A stretch of 64,000 bases of DNA. It comes from Epiperipatus broadwayi. Lineage: Eukaryota > Onychophora > Udeonychophora > Euonychophora > Peripatidae. The notes under the pieces were generated by a model. The model saw only the letters and a list, made by a program, of their open reading frames with translations, searched no databases and was not told the origin of the DNA. The stretch is taken from positions 5,314,237 through 5,378,236 of the forward strand of contig JAQFVV010000031.1 in the NCBI GenBank assembly GCA_028023455.1. Reading direction: 5' to 3'. Each line of letters opens with the position of its first letter. The first letter of the stretch is position 1. Of this stretch, positions 28,203 through 38,352 are shown piece after piece. Made by a program: the position numbers and the translations under genes.

Positions 28203-28824
28203 TATTTTTGAAGCTTCATAAGAGTTTGTTTTTAACTTACTCTATATATAACATTTTATAATATCATAAATATAATTGATTTTTAAAACATACTTTTTAT
28301 TAGCTTATTTATAAAACTTAGATGATGCCATAAATCAATCATTTTTTATACATATTATATAAAAATGTATACAACACTTATCTGTTATAATCAGTGTAAA
28401 TCATCTAACATTAACTATACAAAATAAAGAAAGGCAGGGAAAAACAATAACCAAACACTTATACTTATACTTATACTTATATGTGAGGGTTAAATAATAT
28501 CTCCAAACTCAATCTAAATAATCTAATCATCTCTTGACCATTTCTACCTCCAACTTACATTCAATATACTTCCTATATAATGAACTTATAACAGACAAGG
28601 TTTTAATTCTTTATTTTTTTAATAAACTTTATTAACAAAATTGAAGCATAATAAATACAATTTTTTTAAAATAATAATTTATAGCATCACGCACACATCG
28701 GAATATCTATAATCACCTATAATATAATTTCTAGATCATAGAAAATAATAGATTATCATATTATAATGATATCAAGTTACATTGTTTGGTTTTTTTAAAA
28801 GAAAACAAAAAAAAGTTGATTATA

Positions 28825-28936
28825 CATATGTTGTAGTCAATAACGAAAACACTTATCAATATCCTATCATTACATGTTAACATATGTTGTAGTCAATAAC
28901 GAAAACACTTATCAATATCCTATCATTACATGTTAA
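28825..28936. repeat. 56-bp tandem duplication private to left LTR
   Basis: Two adjacent identical units (28825-28880 and 28881-28936), each starting CATATGTTGTAGTC. The right LTR has one unit, near 35118. The duplication therefore arose after insertion of the element. Confidence 0.9.
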
Positions 28937-30151
28937 GTTTTTTTTAAAAAAAAAAAAATGAAAGTTGAAAGAAACATACATATTAGTTTCAAAGAAAATA
29001 GTAAATTATAACATAAAAAAAAAGTCTATCTACTTGTTAAAGCATATTTGTTAAGAATGACACTAGTCTTTTTTTTATCCTAGAATTCCATTATAGGCAT
29101 GATAAATGACATTTGCATGCATTGGAATTATTTATTATATATGCGCAAATAGTAAAGTTATACAGCATAAAATTATCCTCTTGATATAAGATTAAATAGA
29201 TAAACTAATTCGTTTTAAATTTTATTTTGTAGAATACTGATAGAAAATTCTTAAAATTGAAAATCAAGCATTTAATTATAGCGTCTAATAAGAAAATTTT
29301 ACCTAGCTTTATTTTAAACAATTTTGCCATTTTAATATTATTTAGCTTTGGTAATACTTTAAAGTAAATCATAATTATCCAGGCATTTTAAGGGTAGTGA
29401 ATATGAGCCATCGCTTGGCAGAAATTTGGAGGCTGGTATCTCTCTGGGGTGTGTGTGTTTATCTCCTCATTTTTATATCATTCCAGTAGTATAATAAAAA
29501 AATTCTCCACAGGTATATTATTAGAAACCTTGCAATGTTTTTTTATATTCGTTCTAATACTCTTAGAGAGTTATTGATTCTTTTAAGTTTTTTTTTCCAT
29601 CTTCTTCCTTGGAATTTTTTTTACTTTCCTTCTTCAAGTTTTAAACTTTCTGTCTCTCTTCATTCACACCCTCTGTGTTTTTTTTTATTACAATAAACTT
29701 TGGAAATGGAATAAACATAATAATAATAATAATAATAAAATTAAATATCAAATATTAATTTATAAATGTTATTCACCAATATACAAATAATATTTATCAT
29801 TTTTAAGTATAAGATTATGAACAATACATAATTAGTAAATAATAAATAAAATATAGGAAAGAAAAATTCTAATTAATAGTATATCTATGTATCTACTTAT
29901 TATGACATGTAAATTTTTCTACTACATATAGACATCTCTAATATTGTTCAATCTCCTCTTCTACTACCAAACATATATAATCCAAAACTCTACCAATCAG
30001 TACACCCACTTAAAGTTTTAATTTTTTAAATCCTAATTTTAACTAGCAAATTACATCTCAATTCATTTTTCTCAGATAACTATCTTTAACCATTGTTAGC
30101 ACAAATGTGAACTTCCCACATATCTTCCTGGTGCCAACCTGGAAGGTCACA

Positions 30152-30166
30152 GTCCTTCCCTCTTGG
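30152..30166 (-). promoter_or_regulatory. Polypurine tract of the LTR retrotransposon
   Basis: In minus-strand sense the bases touching the start of the 3' LTR are CCAAGAGGGAAGGAC, a G/A-rich tract directly followed by TGTGACC of the LTR. This is the expected site and composition for the plus-strand primer of reverse transcription and it fixes the element's orientation. Confidence 0.75.
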
Positions 30167-30369
30167 ATAAACAACAACAAATATTAATAGCACATCAAAT
30201 TTTACATTAAGATCATTCCTCAATTAGAAAATTATGTTTGTCTAATAAACATAAAACAATAAAACATTTAATGCTTTTACAAACACATGTTTATATTATA
30301 CTGTAGCAACATTACATAAGCAAGGAAAAAAAAACTAAATTCTTTATTGAACAATATGTATAACTTTTA

Positions 30370-31158
30370 TTAATTATGTCTTGCAGGACATGGAATCAAA
30401 CTGCGAGCATTATAAGTAACTTTAAACCTTGCTCGATTATTCTTTATTTCCTTTCTTCTGACAGGTTTATCTCTAAGAGACATTATCTCAACCTTCTTTA
30501 GTCTAGTTTTTACCTTTCTATGCTCTATCCTTTTATATCTGAATGTCTCTAAACCCATCACATTAATCAACTCTACATTTACTTTCTTTAGTTTGACTTT
30601 AGCCTTTCCAATTTCGTTTATATCATGTACACCTGTACTAAGATAACTTATCTTAACCTTCTCTATACTCATCTCTTTGAATTTTACTTTACTTTTCTTC
30701 ATATGTTTATTGTGATTAATTACCTCTCTCATAAAATCTACTTTGGTTTTCTTCTCACTTTTATGTTTAAGCTTTACTATGGCTTTGCCTAAATCTCTAT
30801 CCAGATTAATAACCTTTCGAAGAAAATTTAAATCAAACTTTTTTGTATTCTTAATTTTACATTTTATTTTCACTTTACCGACTTCTCTAGCATGACTAAC
30901 ACTTTCTATTAAATATTCCACACAAACTATTTTTTTGAAAACATTCGCCTTCACATTATGTTCTAAATAATCAAGAACACACTTTGGAATTATGTTTTCA
31001 TTTTTATTTTTAAATTTATTACCTGTATTATCAGTAACCTTAAGCAATTCATTCTCCAAAATTTCTAGATACTTCATGTCTAAGGAAATTATTTCTGTCT
31101 TCATTGATTTATTAATTTCTTTCACTCTATCAAAATTCTTCTTGAAATCCTTAAGCAT
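30370..31158 (-). CDS. Basic repeat protein, gag-like, in LTR element
   Basis: The longest non-microsatellite open frame in the window (262 residues), starting at an ATG. The open frame extends about 30 codons further upstream without an earlier ATG, so it may be the 3' end of a longer, frameshifted gag. It is lysine-rich. From about residue 93 it shows imperfect modules of about 30 residues: each opens with an alternating Lys/hydrophobic run (GKVKIKCK, GKAIVKLK, KKSKVKFK, GKAKVKLK) and the first two end in an (R)(K/E)VIN motif. No protease, RT or zinc knuckle. Position inside the retrotransposon, sharing strand with the coiled-coil segment upstream, suggests a structural or nucleic-acid-binding role. 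Family not recognised. Confidence 0.5.
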   Translation of the reverse strand: MLKDFKKNFDRVKEINKSMKTEIISLDMKYLEILENELLKVTDNTGNKFKNKNENIIPKCVLDYLEHNVKANVFKKIVCVEYLIESVSHAREVGKVKIKCKIKNTKKFDLNFLRKVINLDRDLGKAIVKLKHKSEKKTKVDFMREVINHNKHMKKSKVKFKEMSIEKVKISYLSTGVHDINEIGKAKVKLKKVNVELINVMGLETFRYKRIEHRKVKTRLKKVEIMSLRDKPVRRKEIKNNRARFKVTYNARSLIPCPARHN

Positions 31159-31908
31159 GTCTATATCTTCAATTTTCTCTAATTTTGAGTCCTGATTAAC
31201 TATTTCTCTAAGTTCTTTGTATACATTTATTTCATCACTGGCTAAACTAACATTCTATTAATCTGCATAACTTGGTCATTAATATTCTCTTGCATTTCTC
31301 ACTTCATTTTGTGTATTTATAACCTTGCTTCTAGCTTTGTTTCTAGTTTCATTTCTAATTTTATCTCTGACATTTCTGAAACTTCCAATTTTATTTCTGC
31401 CATCCTCTCCTCTGACTTATCTTGATTCAATTTTATTTCTTTTAGTTCTGACTTCAACTCTACAAACATCTCTTTTGAATTTTTGCTATCTTCTACTCAT
31501 CCAGACTTTAGGTCTTCTTTTAATTCTGATTTTAATTCTACTAACATCTCTTTTAACATTTTTCTAATATTCTACTTCACCAGACTTTATTTCTTTTAAT
31601 TCTGATTTTAATTCTGTTAACATATCTTCTGACTTTTCTCTATCTTCTACTTGTCCAGACTTTAGTTCCCTTAATCCTGATTTCAATTATGTTTGTCCTG
31701 ACTTTAATTTTGTAAACATCTCTTTGAACCACATTAGCAGGTCACCATCTGTTGTTTTAGGGATAGTATCTTTCATCTTACTAGACTCTCCATATGACAT
31801 ATCTATAGCTTCATTTCCTGATTCAATGTCAGGAGACAATGCAGCCATGTCTGGAGATGGTGTCTCTTGAGACCCACCCAAACTATCGTATAAGCTAAAC
31901 TCTTCCAT
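31159..31908 (-). pseudogene. Frameshifted gag-like coiled-coil segment
   Basis: Begins with an open 73-residue frame (31687-31908, start MEEFSLYDSLGG), acidic and serine-rich, ending in WFKEMFTKLKSGQ. Beyond its stop, all of 31260-31690 keeps coding character across shifting frames as heptad-like repeats (ELKSELKEIKS and variants, period about 23-24 residues), a long coiled coil. Coiled-coil gag N-termini are common in LTR elements. Several stops and at least two frame changes mean this copy cannot make the full protein. The first ATG follows a leader of about 2 kb from the right LTR. Confidence 0.6.
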
Positions 31909-33090
31909 TTTATAATCTCTTAAAAATTTATTAATACTACTTAAAGAAAATAAGGGTTACCAGCTCCAACCTCCACCAAATCAACAATTCAAATTCACTA
32001 TCACTACCTAAAATGACATAAAATGTCCACAATTTTATTTTCCCATATAATGTTCGATTTTTCCACACACACATAGATAAGAAGACATTAAGTTTTAACT
32101 AGATCACATTAATCTAAACATAGCTGAAATTATTAAGTAAATTTTACATGATCCACTATAGTTATATTACAAACTACACCAATTGAAATAACTGATAAAA
32201 GACCAAAATAATTTAAACATATTCATTTATCTTTATGCTGTATCGGGTGCATCCAAATATTATAACCAGCATTTATAACCCAAAAAAGAATTATAACCAA
32301 AATAAAATAGTGATGACATGCATTTACTATGGCAACTAATATACAATTTTTACTTAAATATGGTAAATGCCAATCTTTGCATAAGAATATAGAAAATAGC
32401 CTTTTAATAATGAGCTATATATTCAAGTTATATATTCATCCATTCTTCTAAAGATCCAACAGATACTGACAGCCAAAAGAATTATTAGCAGTTCACAATT
32501 TTGAGATGAATATAAGAACTCCATCACTGCTCTCAAAACATACAATGCTCCATGAACACTCTGATGATCATTTCACTTTAACCACTCTAAGCTACCACAA
32601 CCCATAATATTTTACTACAAACACTATCACAATGCTCTGCTTACATCCAAGTCTTAGGGGCTATTTATAAAATATTGTCTTGCTCATCCTTAGGAGTCTT
32701 AGAGACAAATATTACATATATATTAAAAAGAACTATGCCTTACTCTCTCTGGAGTCTTAGAGGCAAAATCATGGCAGGACTACTGTTAACTGCTTCATGA
32801 TAGCTAACAACTGATATCATAATTTGGGTTGGAGCAATGAATGAGAACAATCAGTCATCAGTGACATGAATACACCATATACTCAAGACAATAACAAAAA
32901 CTCTCCATCCATCACCAAAACTGGCAACACAACCAACAAAACTCAAACAATCAAGCATTCTATTTAACCTTCAAAATTATAGACTTCTATAACAGAAATG
33001 TTCTGAATATGAACAACATTATTACTTTATAATTTAACACCATCAATAATTCTATGCTTATCTGGCATCAATGCTATATTTAATTGACAA
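31909..33090 (-). other. Untranslated leader of LTR element
   Basis: Non-coding interior between the first gag-like ATG and the AT arrays. AT-rich, no open frame or motif recognised. Its length is unusual for the leader of an LTR element. Confidence 0.5.
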
Positions 33091-33091
33091 G

Positions 33092-33120
33092 CAAAAGATA
33101 TATATATATATATATATATA

Positions 33121-33153
<33 letters not shown>

Positions 33154-33169
33154 GTTGAGGATAGTTGAT

Positions 33170-33208
<39 letters not shown>

Positions 33209-33216
33209 GTTATCAA
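33092..33216. repeat. AT arrays forming two foldbacks
   Basis: AAAGATATAT...ATATATCTTT at 33092-33130 is one inverted repeat. GTTGATAACAT at about 33163 pairs with ATGTTATCAAC near 33207 around another AT run. The arrays lie within the leader of the LTR element. Confidence 0.85.
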
Positions 33217-33620
33217 CTTTACCATTTACTATAAGTTTTGATATTTATATAGCTTTAAAATTTGAAACTAAGCTGTTTTATGGCTGTATTTATTTATTTC
33301 ACATAAACAAAAAAATGTTTTTTTTTTAAACTATACATCTGACATTCATATATCTACTACACATCTTTCAGGTATTGGCTTATTTCAAACTCTAATTGGC
33401 TTATTTCAAACCTTAGTTAATGCTACATTTACCTCTAATTCCATTTTATCAAACATTTCTATTAATCTTCCAGATTGAAATAAAAAAATCCTTGAATAAG
33501 AAAACTGCCAACTTTATTCTATTTTGGAACCAATTTTGCAATAACTGTATATTTAAAACAGGAATAAAGTAATTCTAATGGCACTGGATTATCTCTCGTC
33601 TTAGGTATATGCCAATATAT

Positions 33621-33865
33621 ATCAACAAAAATATAAATACTCTACAAGATATGAGACTTAAGTAATGAAGATCCCACGAATATGCAGCCACTTAACCCTA
33701 TTAACCAACAAAAGATAAATATTCTACGGGATATGAGTCTTAATTAAACAGGGCCCCACGATTGGGCAGCCACTTAACCCTATTAACCAACAAAAAATAA
33801 ATATTCTACAGGATATGAGACTTAATTAACAGGGCCCCATGATTGTGCAGCCACTTAACCCACCC
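33621..33865 (-). repeat. Three 82-bp tandem repeats beside the 5' LTR
   Basis: Units start at about 33621, 33704 and 33786, each with CAACAAAA, a TAAATA block, GATATGAG and GCAGCCACTTAACCC. The last unit abuts the right LTR, so the array occupies the region where the primer-binding site and leader begin. Tandem repeats next to the primer-binding site could act as leader regulatory or packaging sequence; that role is inferred. Confidence 0.85.
33847..33862 (-). promoter_or_regulatory. Candidate primer-binding site
   Basis: In minus-strand sense, three bases after the LTR end comes TGGGTTAAGTGGCTGC. The leading TGG would pair with a tRNA CCA end. The base before CCA in the implied tRNA would be C, which is uncommon, and nearly the same sequence recurs in the other tandem units without TGG. 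The call is therefore weak. Confidence 0.3.
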
Positions 33866-35433
33866 TGTAACCTCTGCTCTCTTCACTTGTTTATTTAATT
33901 AGATTTATAAATGCCCAGGTGCCAATTCTATACAAGATAGAATAAAATTTATAATTGTAAATTGCTTTTAAACTTATTTAAAAGATTGTAATTATTCTAT
34001 GGCTTAGCTCAGTTGAGGTTATAGGATATGGTCTTTATATAGGATGCAAATAAGAGTAATAAAACATTTATTAATAACAATTCTGTAACACTAATTTAAT
34101 CATATGCCACACATTTATTTAATTATAAAACTATTGCAAAATTATCAATTATCATATTTCATATAAGATAGATAATGATGAGGATCGGGTATCTTTTTAT
34201 CCACATCACCACCTATTCTAAGCAAACTAGAATATGTTATTAGCACTGTAATATGGTGATTTATCATCTCCAGACATTAAATAATTGACTTCTACTGGCA
34301 AATCTATATATTCTAGGGCTATGTTATAATAAGCATATGTGTGTGTGTGGAAATAGAGAATCAAACATATATAATCAAGCAATTCATTTGGGCTTTTAAT
34401 TCAATAAAACACCCATTAAAAAATAAAAGACAAAATAAATAATAAAAAAAAAAAATTATTTTATGCACCTTTCTATCCAATTACATTTCTTATAGCAAAA
34501 CCAAAATGGACTAATATTTAATATATGAATCATACACCTTCGAATGTGTGTGCTTTTATAATATCATAAATATAATCGATTTTTAAAACATACTTTTTAT
34601 TAGCTTATTTATAAAACTTAGATGATGCCATAAATCAATCATTTTTTATACATATTATATAAAAAATTATACAACACTTATCTGAAATAATCAGTGTAAA
34701 TCATCTAACATTAACTATACAAAATAAAGAAAGGCAGAGAAAAACAATAACCAAACACTTATACTTATATATGTGAAAGTTAAATAATATCTCCAAACTC
34801 AATCTAAATAATCTAATCGTCCCTTGACCATTTCTACCTCCAACTTACATTCAATATACTTCCTATATAACAAACTTATAACAGACAATGTTTTATTTTT
34901 TTATTTTTTTAATAAACTTCATTAACAAAATTGAAGCATAATAAATACAATTTTTTAAAAATAATAATTTATAGCATCATGCACACATCCGAATATCTAT
35001 AATCACCTATAATATAATTTCTAGATCATAGAAAATAATAGATTATCATATTATAATGATATGAAGTTACATTGTTTTGTTTTTTAAAAGAAAACAAAAC
35101 AAAAAAAAATTGATTATACATATGTTGTAGTCAATAACGAAAATACTTATCAATATCCCATCATTACATGTTAAGTTTTTTTGTAAAAAAAAAAAAAAAA
35201 ATTAAAGTTGAAACATATTAGTTTCAAAGACAACAGCAAATTATAACATAAAAAAAAAAAGTCTACCCAATTGTTAAAGCATATTTGTTAAGAATGACAA
35301 TAGTCTTTTTTTTATCCTAAAATTTCGTTATAGGCATGATAAATGACATTTGCAAGCATTGGAATTATTTATTATATATGCGCAAATAGTAAAGTTATAC
35401 AGCATAAAATTATCCTCTTGATATAAGATTAAA

Positions 35434-36137
35434 CAAAGGCAAAACTCTCCATAGAGTAGTGCAACCCTGTGACAAACAGAGTAATCAATGGATGCCAGAG
35501 GGCTTGTGCATAAAATCCCTATCTAGTGCCTACTCATTCAATATCCCCAGACTAGTTTCTGGCATCCATTGATTACTCTGCTTGGCACAGGGTGGCACTA
35601 CTGTATGGGGAGTTTTGCCTTTGTTTACAACAAATTATGTGCTAGTATAGAGATGGTGATCATGTGATGTTTGATGGTTTAACACCAATCCTGCCTAATA
35701 TGATAGTGGTGGTTATGGTTTTTTAAGAGCCAAAGGCACCAAAATGTATGGGAACTGAATTGAGTTCAGACCCATATGACTATATAAGCTATTGAGCTTA
35801 GATTGAAGATATTAACAATGTTTTCAATTTCATTCTCATAGTTTTGTAATAAAGTAGAGTTAAAAGGTGGCTGCTGGAGGGTTGCATTAGATCATAAGAT
35901 CTAGGTGCAGTGCTCTCAGATACAAGGCTCCTCACTGATGATGACCACAAGCCAGAAACTAGTCTGGCGATATTGGATGAGTAGGCACTAGATAGGGATT
36001 TTATGCACAAGCCTTCTGGCATCCATTGATTACTCTGTTTGGCACAGGGTGGCACTACTGTATGGGGAGTTTTGCCTTTGTTTACAACAAATTATGTGCT
36101 AGTATAGAGATGGTGATAATGTGACGTTTGATGATAG
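35434..36137 (+). mobile_element. Hammerhead retroelement, Penelope-terminus-like
   Basis: A 704-bp insertion in the right LTR, flanked by a perfect 9-bp target duplication AAGATTAAA (35425-35433 and 36138-36146). Structure: an inverted arm (35434-35562), then a partial direct copy (35563 to about 35678), a unique middle, a hammerhead motif (35928-35970), and a second direct copy (to 36137). The direct copies are offset by 457 bp. The inverted arm is the reverse complement of sequence just after the hammerhead. Inverted plus direct terminal repeats, a hammerhead in the repeat, and variable-length target duplications are features of Penelope-like elements. No RT or GIY-YIG coding sequence is present, so this is a non-autonomous or terminal-repeat-only copy. 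Confidence 0.75.
35928..35970 (+). ncRNA. Hammerhead ribozyme motif, decayed stem I
   Basis: CTGATGA at 35935-35941; stem II TGAC/GCCA around CACAA (35942-35954, one A-C mismatch); GAAA at 35955-35958; stem III from ACTAGT (35958-35963); cleavage C at 35964. Stem I is CCTCA (35930-35934) with TGGCG (35965-35969), one mismatch; the inverted arm of the same element preserves TGGGG, which would pair throughout. Core bases are intact; cleavage activity of this copy may be reduced. Confidence 0.7.
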
Positions 36138-37156
36138 AAGATTAAATAGATAAACTATTTCATTTTAAATTTTATTTTGTAGAATACTGATAGAAAATTC
36201 TTAAAATTGAAAATCAAGCGTTTAATTATAGCATCTAATAAGAAAATTTTAGCTAGCTTTATTTTAAACAATTTTGCCATTTTAATATTATTTAGCTTTG
36301 GTAATACTTTAAAATAAATCATAATTATTTAGCTTACATATCATCCAGGCATTTTAAAGGTAGTGAATATGAACCATCACTTGGCAGAAATTTGGAGGCT
36401 GGTATCCCTCTGGGGGGGGGGGAGTTATTTCCTCATTTTTATATCATTACAGTAGTATAATAAAAAAAATTCTCCACAGGTATATTATTAGAATCCTTGC
36501 GATGTTTTTTTATATTCGTTCTAATACTCTTAGAGAGTTATTGATAAAAATTTTTTTTACATCTTCTTCCTTGGAATTTTTTTTTTACTTTCCTTCTTCA
36601 AGTTTTAAACTTTCTGTCTCTCTTCACTCATGCCCTCTGTGTTTTTTTTATTACAATCAACTTTGGAAATGTGCCAGAATTTTTGGTTATAAAATTTTAA
36701 CAATACAATATTTGAATGGAATAAACATAATAATAATAAAAAATAAATAAATATCAAATATTAATTTATAAATGTTATTCACCAATATACAATAATCTTT
36801 ATCATTTTTAAGTATAAGATTATAAACAATACATAATTAGTAAATAATAAATAAAATATAGGAAAGAAAAATTCTAATTAATAATATATCTATGTATCTA
36901 CTTATTATGACATGTAAATTTTTCTACTACATATAAACATCTCTAATATTGTTCAACCTCCTCTTCTACTACCAAACATATATAATCCAAAACTTTACCA
37001 ATCAGTACACCCACTTAAAGTTTTAATTTTTTAAATCCTAATTTTAAGTAGCAAATTACATCTCAATTAAATTTTCTCAGATAACTATCTTTAACCATTG
37101 TTAGCACAAATGTGAACTTCCCACATTACTTCCTGGTGCCAACCTGGAAGGTCACA

Positions 37157-38340
37157 ATATATATATATATATATATATATAATGTCCATTACTTAAAATA
37201 TTATTGTAATAATATATTGTGCCGTGCAAGGCTGTAGTTAAAACCAAAACTCAGTTATATTAAAAAAAGTATTAAATTATATAGCTGTGATATAAACATA
37301 GTATAGTCTATGTACATATTTCTTATACACATGCAGACAATCAAAAGTTGTAAATTCATGCATATTATTCTGTATGCATACATTTTTATTATTATTTGTT
37401 TTTGTTGTAACAATAAATGTAAACATCATACATTTATAATTTTCTTTCATATTTCTTGTAAAAAGTTATTTACATGTTGAAACATGTTATAATTGAATAA
37501 AAATATACAAAATAATAAAAAGTAACTAAATGTTCCAACACATCTATATATTATATTTTTTTAATTAGCAATTTTTCTAGATTTAATGTATTAATAAAAT
37601 TCAGATGGCCATTGTTTTATTAAAAATCAATGTACACTAATTAGTTAATAGTCATCCTGCTTTCTGCTGTTATTTTTCTAAACGAAAGAGTTTGAAAAAT
37701 CCTGATGCCAAGCCATAGATAGAAAAGTCGTGTTTATTGTTGTAAAGATATTTTTAATTTTCAAATTCTAATGTGAAGGAATCTTTTTTGTAATTATTTT
37801 TTAAACTGATATTTATCAGTAGAGTGGTCTGAGTTCACTTAGATAAAATTAACGAAAATAATAGAATTAATTAAGAATAAAATTCTGTAATTGAAAGGAA
37901 TATGCTTTACTCAAATTATTTAGCCAGCAAGATAAATATCTAGAGACAATTATTTGAAGAGGAGTAATCAAATTGACTAGGTATTGGAGGTGCTATATAT
38001 ACTGCTCACCAGAAGAAGTGTAAGGAAATAAGAATTCAATTTTTGATGGACAAATTAGCAGTTAAACATAAAAATTAGATTATAATTTTTGGAGGGAATA
38101 ACCAATGATAAAAACAGTAGATCTGTTCATGCAGAAACCATCAGTGAATACCAGTGCAACAGTCAATGATTCAATCAATGACATGCAGTCAATCTGTCAT
38201 AGACAGTCAATCAGCCACTAAGTCAATCAATGATACACCCATTCAATCATTCACTCATTCATGTTAACTTATTGAATTTTTTTTTTAAAATTTGCTTGCT
38301 GACTTATTGAATTTATCTTAACTGGCCAGTTTAAACTTAG
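37157..38340. other. AT array and AT-rich DNA, no gene
   Basis: A short AT run (37157-37181) flanks the LTR element, then about 1.1 kb without recognisable coding sequence. A stretch of degenerate TCAATCA-type short repeats lies at 38155-38260. Confidence 0.6.
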
Positions 38341-38352
38341 AGTTGGAGGTGA

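Larger units (their letters stand above)
27601..28253 (+). mobile_element. Retrozyme-like tandem element (369-bp unit)
   Basis: Present in the left LTR and absent from the right LTR, where GTGTGTGC and TTTTATAATATC are joined directly. The insert is about 1.8 tandem units with a period of exactly 369 bp (GGCGATTTT at 27601 and 27970). The two copies differ at only a few bases (for example CCGCGG against CCGTGG). Each has a hammerhead ribozyme motif at the same phase. Cleavage at both sites would release a 369-nt RNA with ends suited to circularisation, as described for retrozymes in plants and metazoans. No open frame of note, so it must use proteins of another retroelement. The target duplication is at most a 3-4 base T-run and is unclear. 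Confidence 0.8.
26894..30151 (-). repeat. Left LTR (3' LTR in element sense)
   Basis: 3258 bp, starting TGTAACC and ending TCACA. Compared with the right LTR it carries a retrozyme insertion (27601-28253), an extra ACTTAT hexamer expansion near 28455-28480, a private 56-bp tandem duplication (28825-28936), and lacks about 50 bp present at about 36673-36720 on the right. Without insertions it would be about 2.6 kb. Many substitutions separate the two LTRs, so this is not a fresh insertion. Confidence 0.9.
26894..37156 (-). mobile_element. LTR retrotransposon with giant LTRs, no pol seen
   Basis: Two long direct repeats (26894-30151 and 33866-37156) begin TGTAACCTCTGC and end GGTCACA, giving TG...CA termini. 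The element sits in AT dinucleotides, and ATAT lies on both outer edges as a possible 4-bp target duplication. Next to the left repeat is a purine-rich tract in minus-strand sense (CCAAGAGGGAAGGAC), where a polypurine tract belongs, so the element reads right to left. The interior (30152-33865) is only about 3.7 kb and holds gag-like coiled-coil coding sequence but no recognisable protease, RT, RNase H or integrase. LTRs nearly as long as the interior and absence of pol recall LARD-type non-autonomous elements. A deletion derivative of a larger Gypsy-type element is equally possible. Both LTRs have since taken insertions. Confidence 0.85.
33866..37156 (-). repeat. Right LTR (5' LTR in element sense)
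   Basis: 3291 bp, collinear with the left LTR, beginning TGTAACC and ending TCACA just before an AT array. It contains a 704-bp hammerhead-bearing insertion at 35434-36137 that the left LTR lacks, plus a run of G at about 36412-36423 where the left LTR has GGGGTGTGTGTG. Without the insertion it is about 2.58 kb. Transcription of the element would start here and run leftward; no clear TATA box could be singled out in such AT-rich DNA. Confidence 0.9.

Noticed and set aside
30992-31567. Plus-strand leucine-rich frames resembling membrane proteins
   Set aside because: They are antisense shadows of the lysine/glutamate-rich gag-like coding on the minus strand.
33621-33865. Possible CRISPR-like spaced repeat
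   Set aside because: The 82-bp units are similar along most of their length, without unique spacers, and the context is an animal LTR element.
36502-36750. 82-codon plus-strand frame in the right LTR
   Set aside because: The matching part of the left LTR (from 29537) is not kept open and lacks about 50 bp of it. It may include an old LINE tail but is not a gene of the element.
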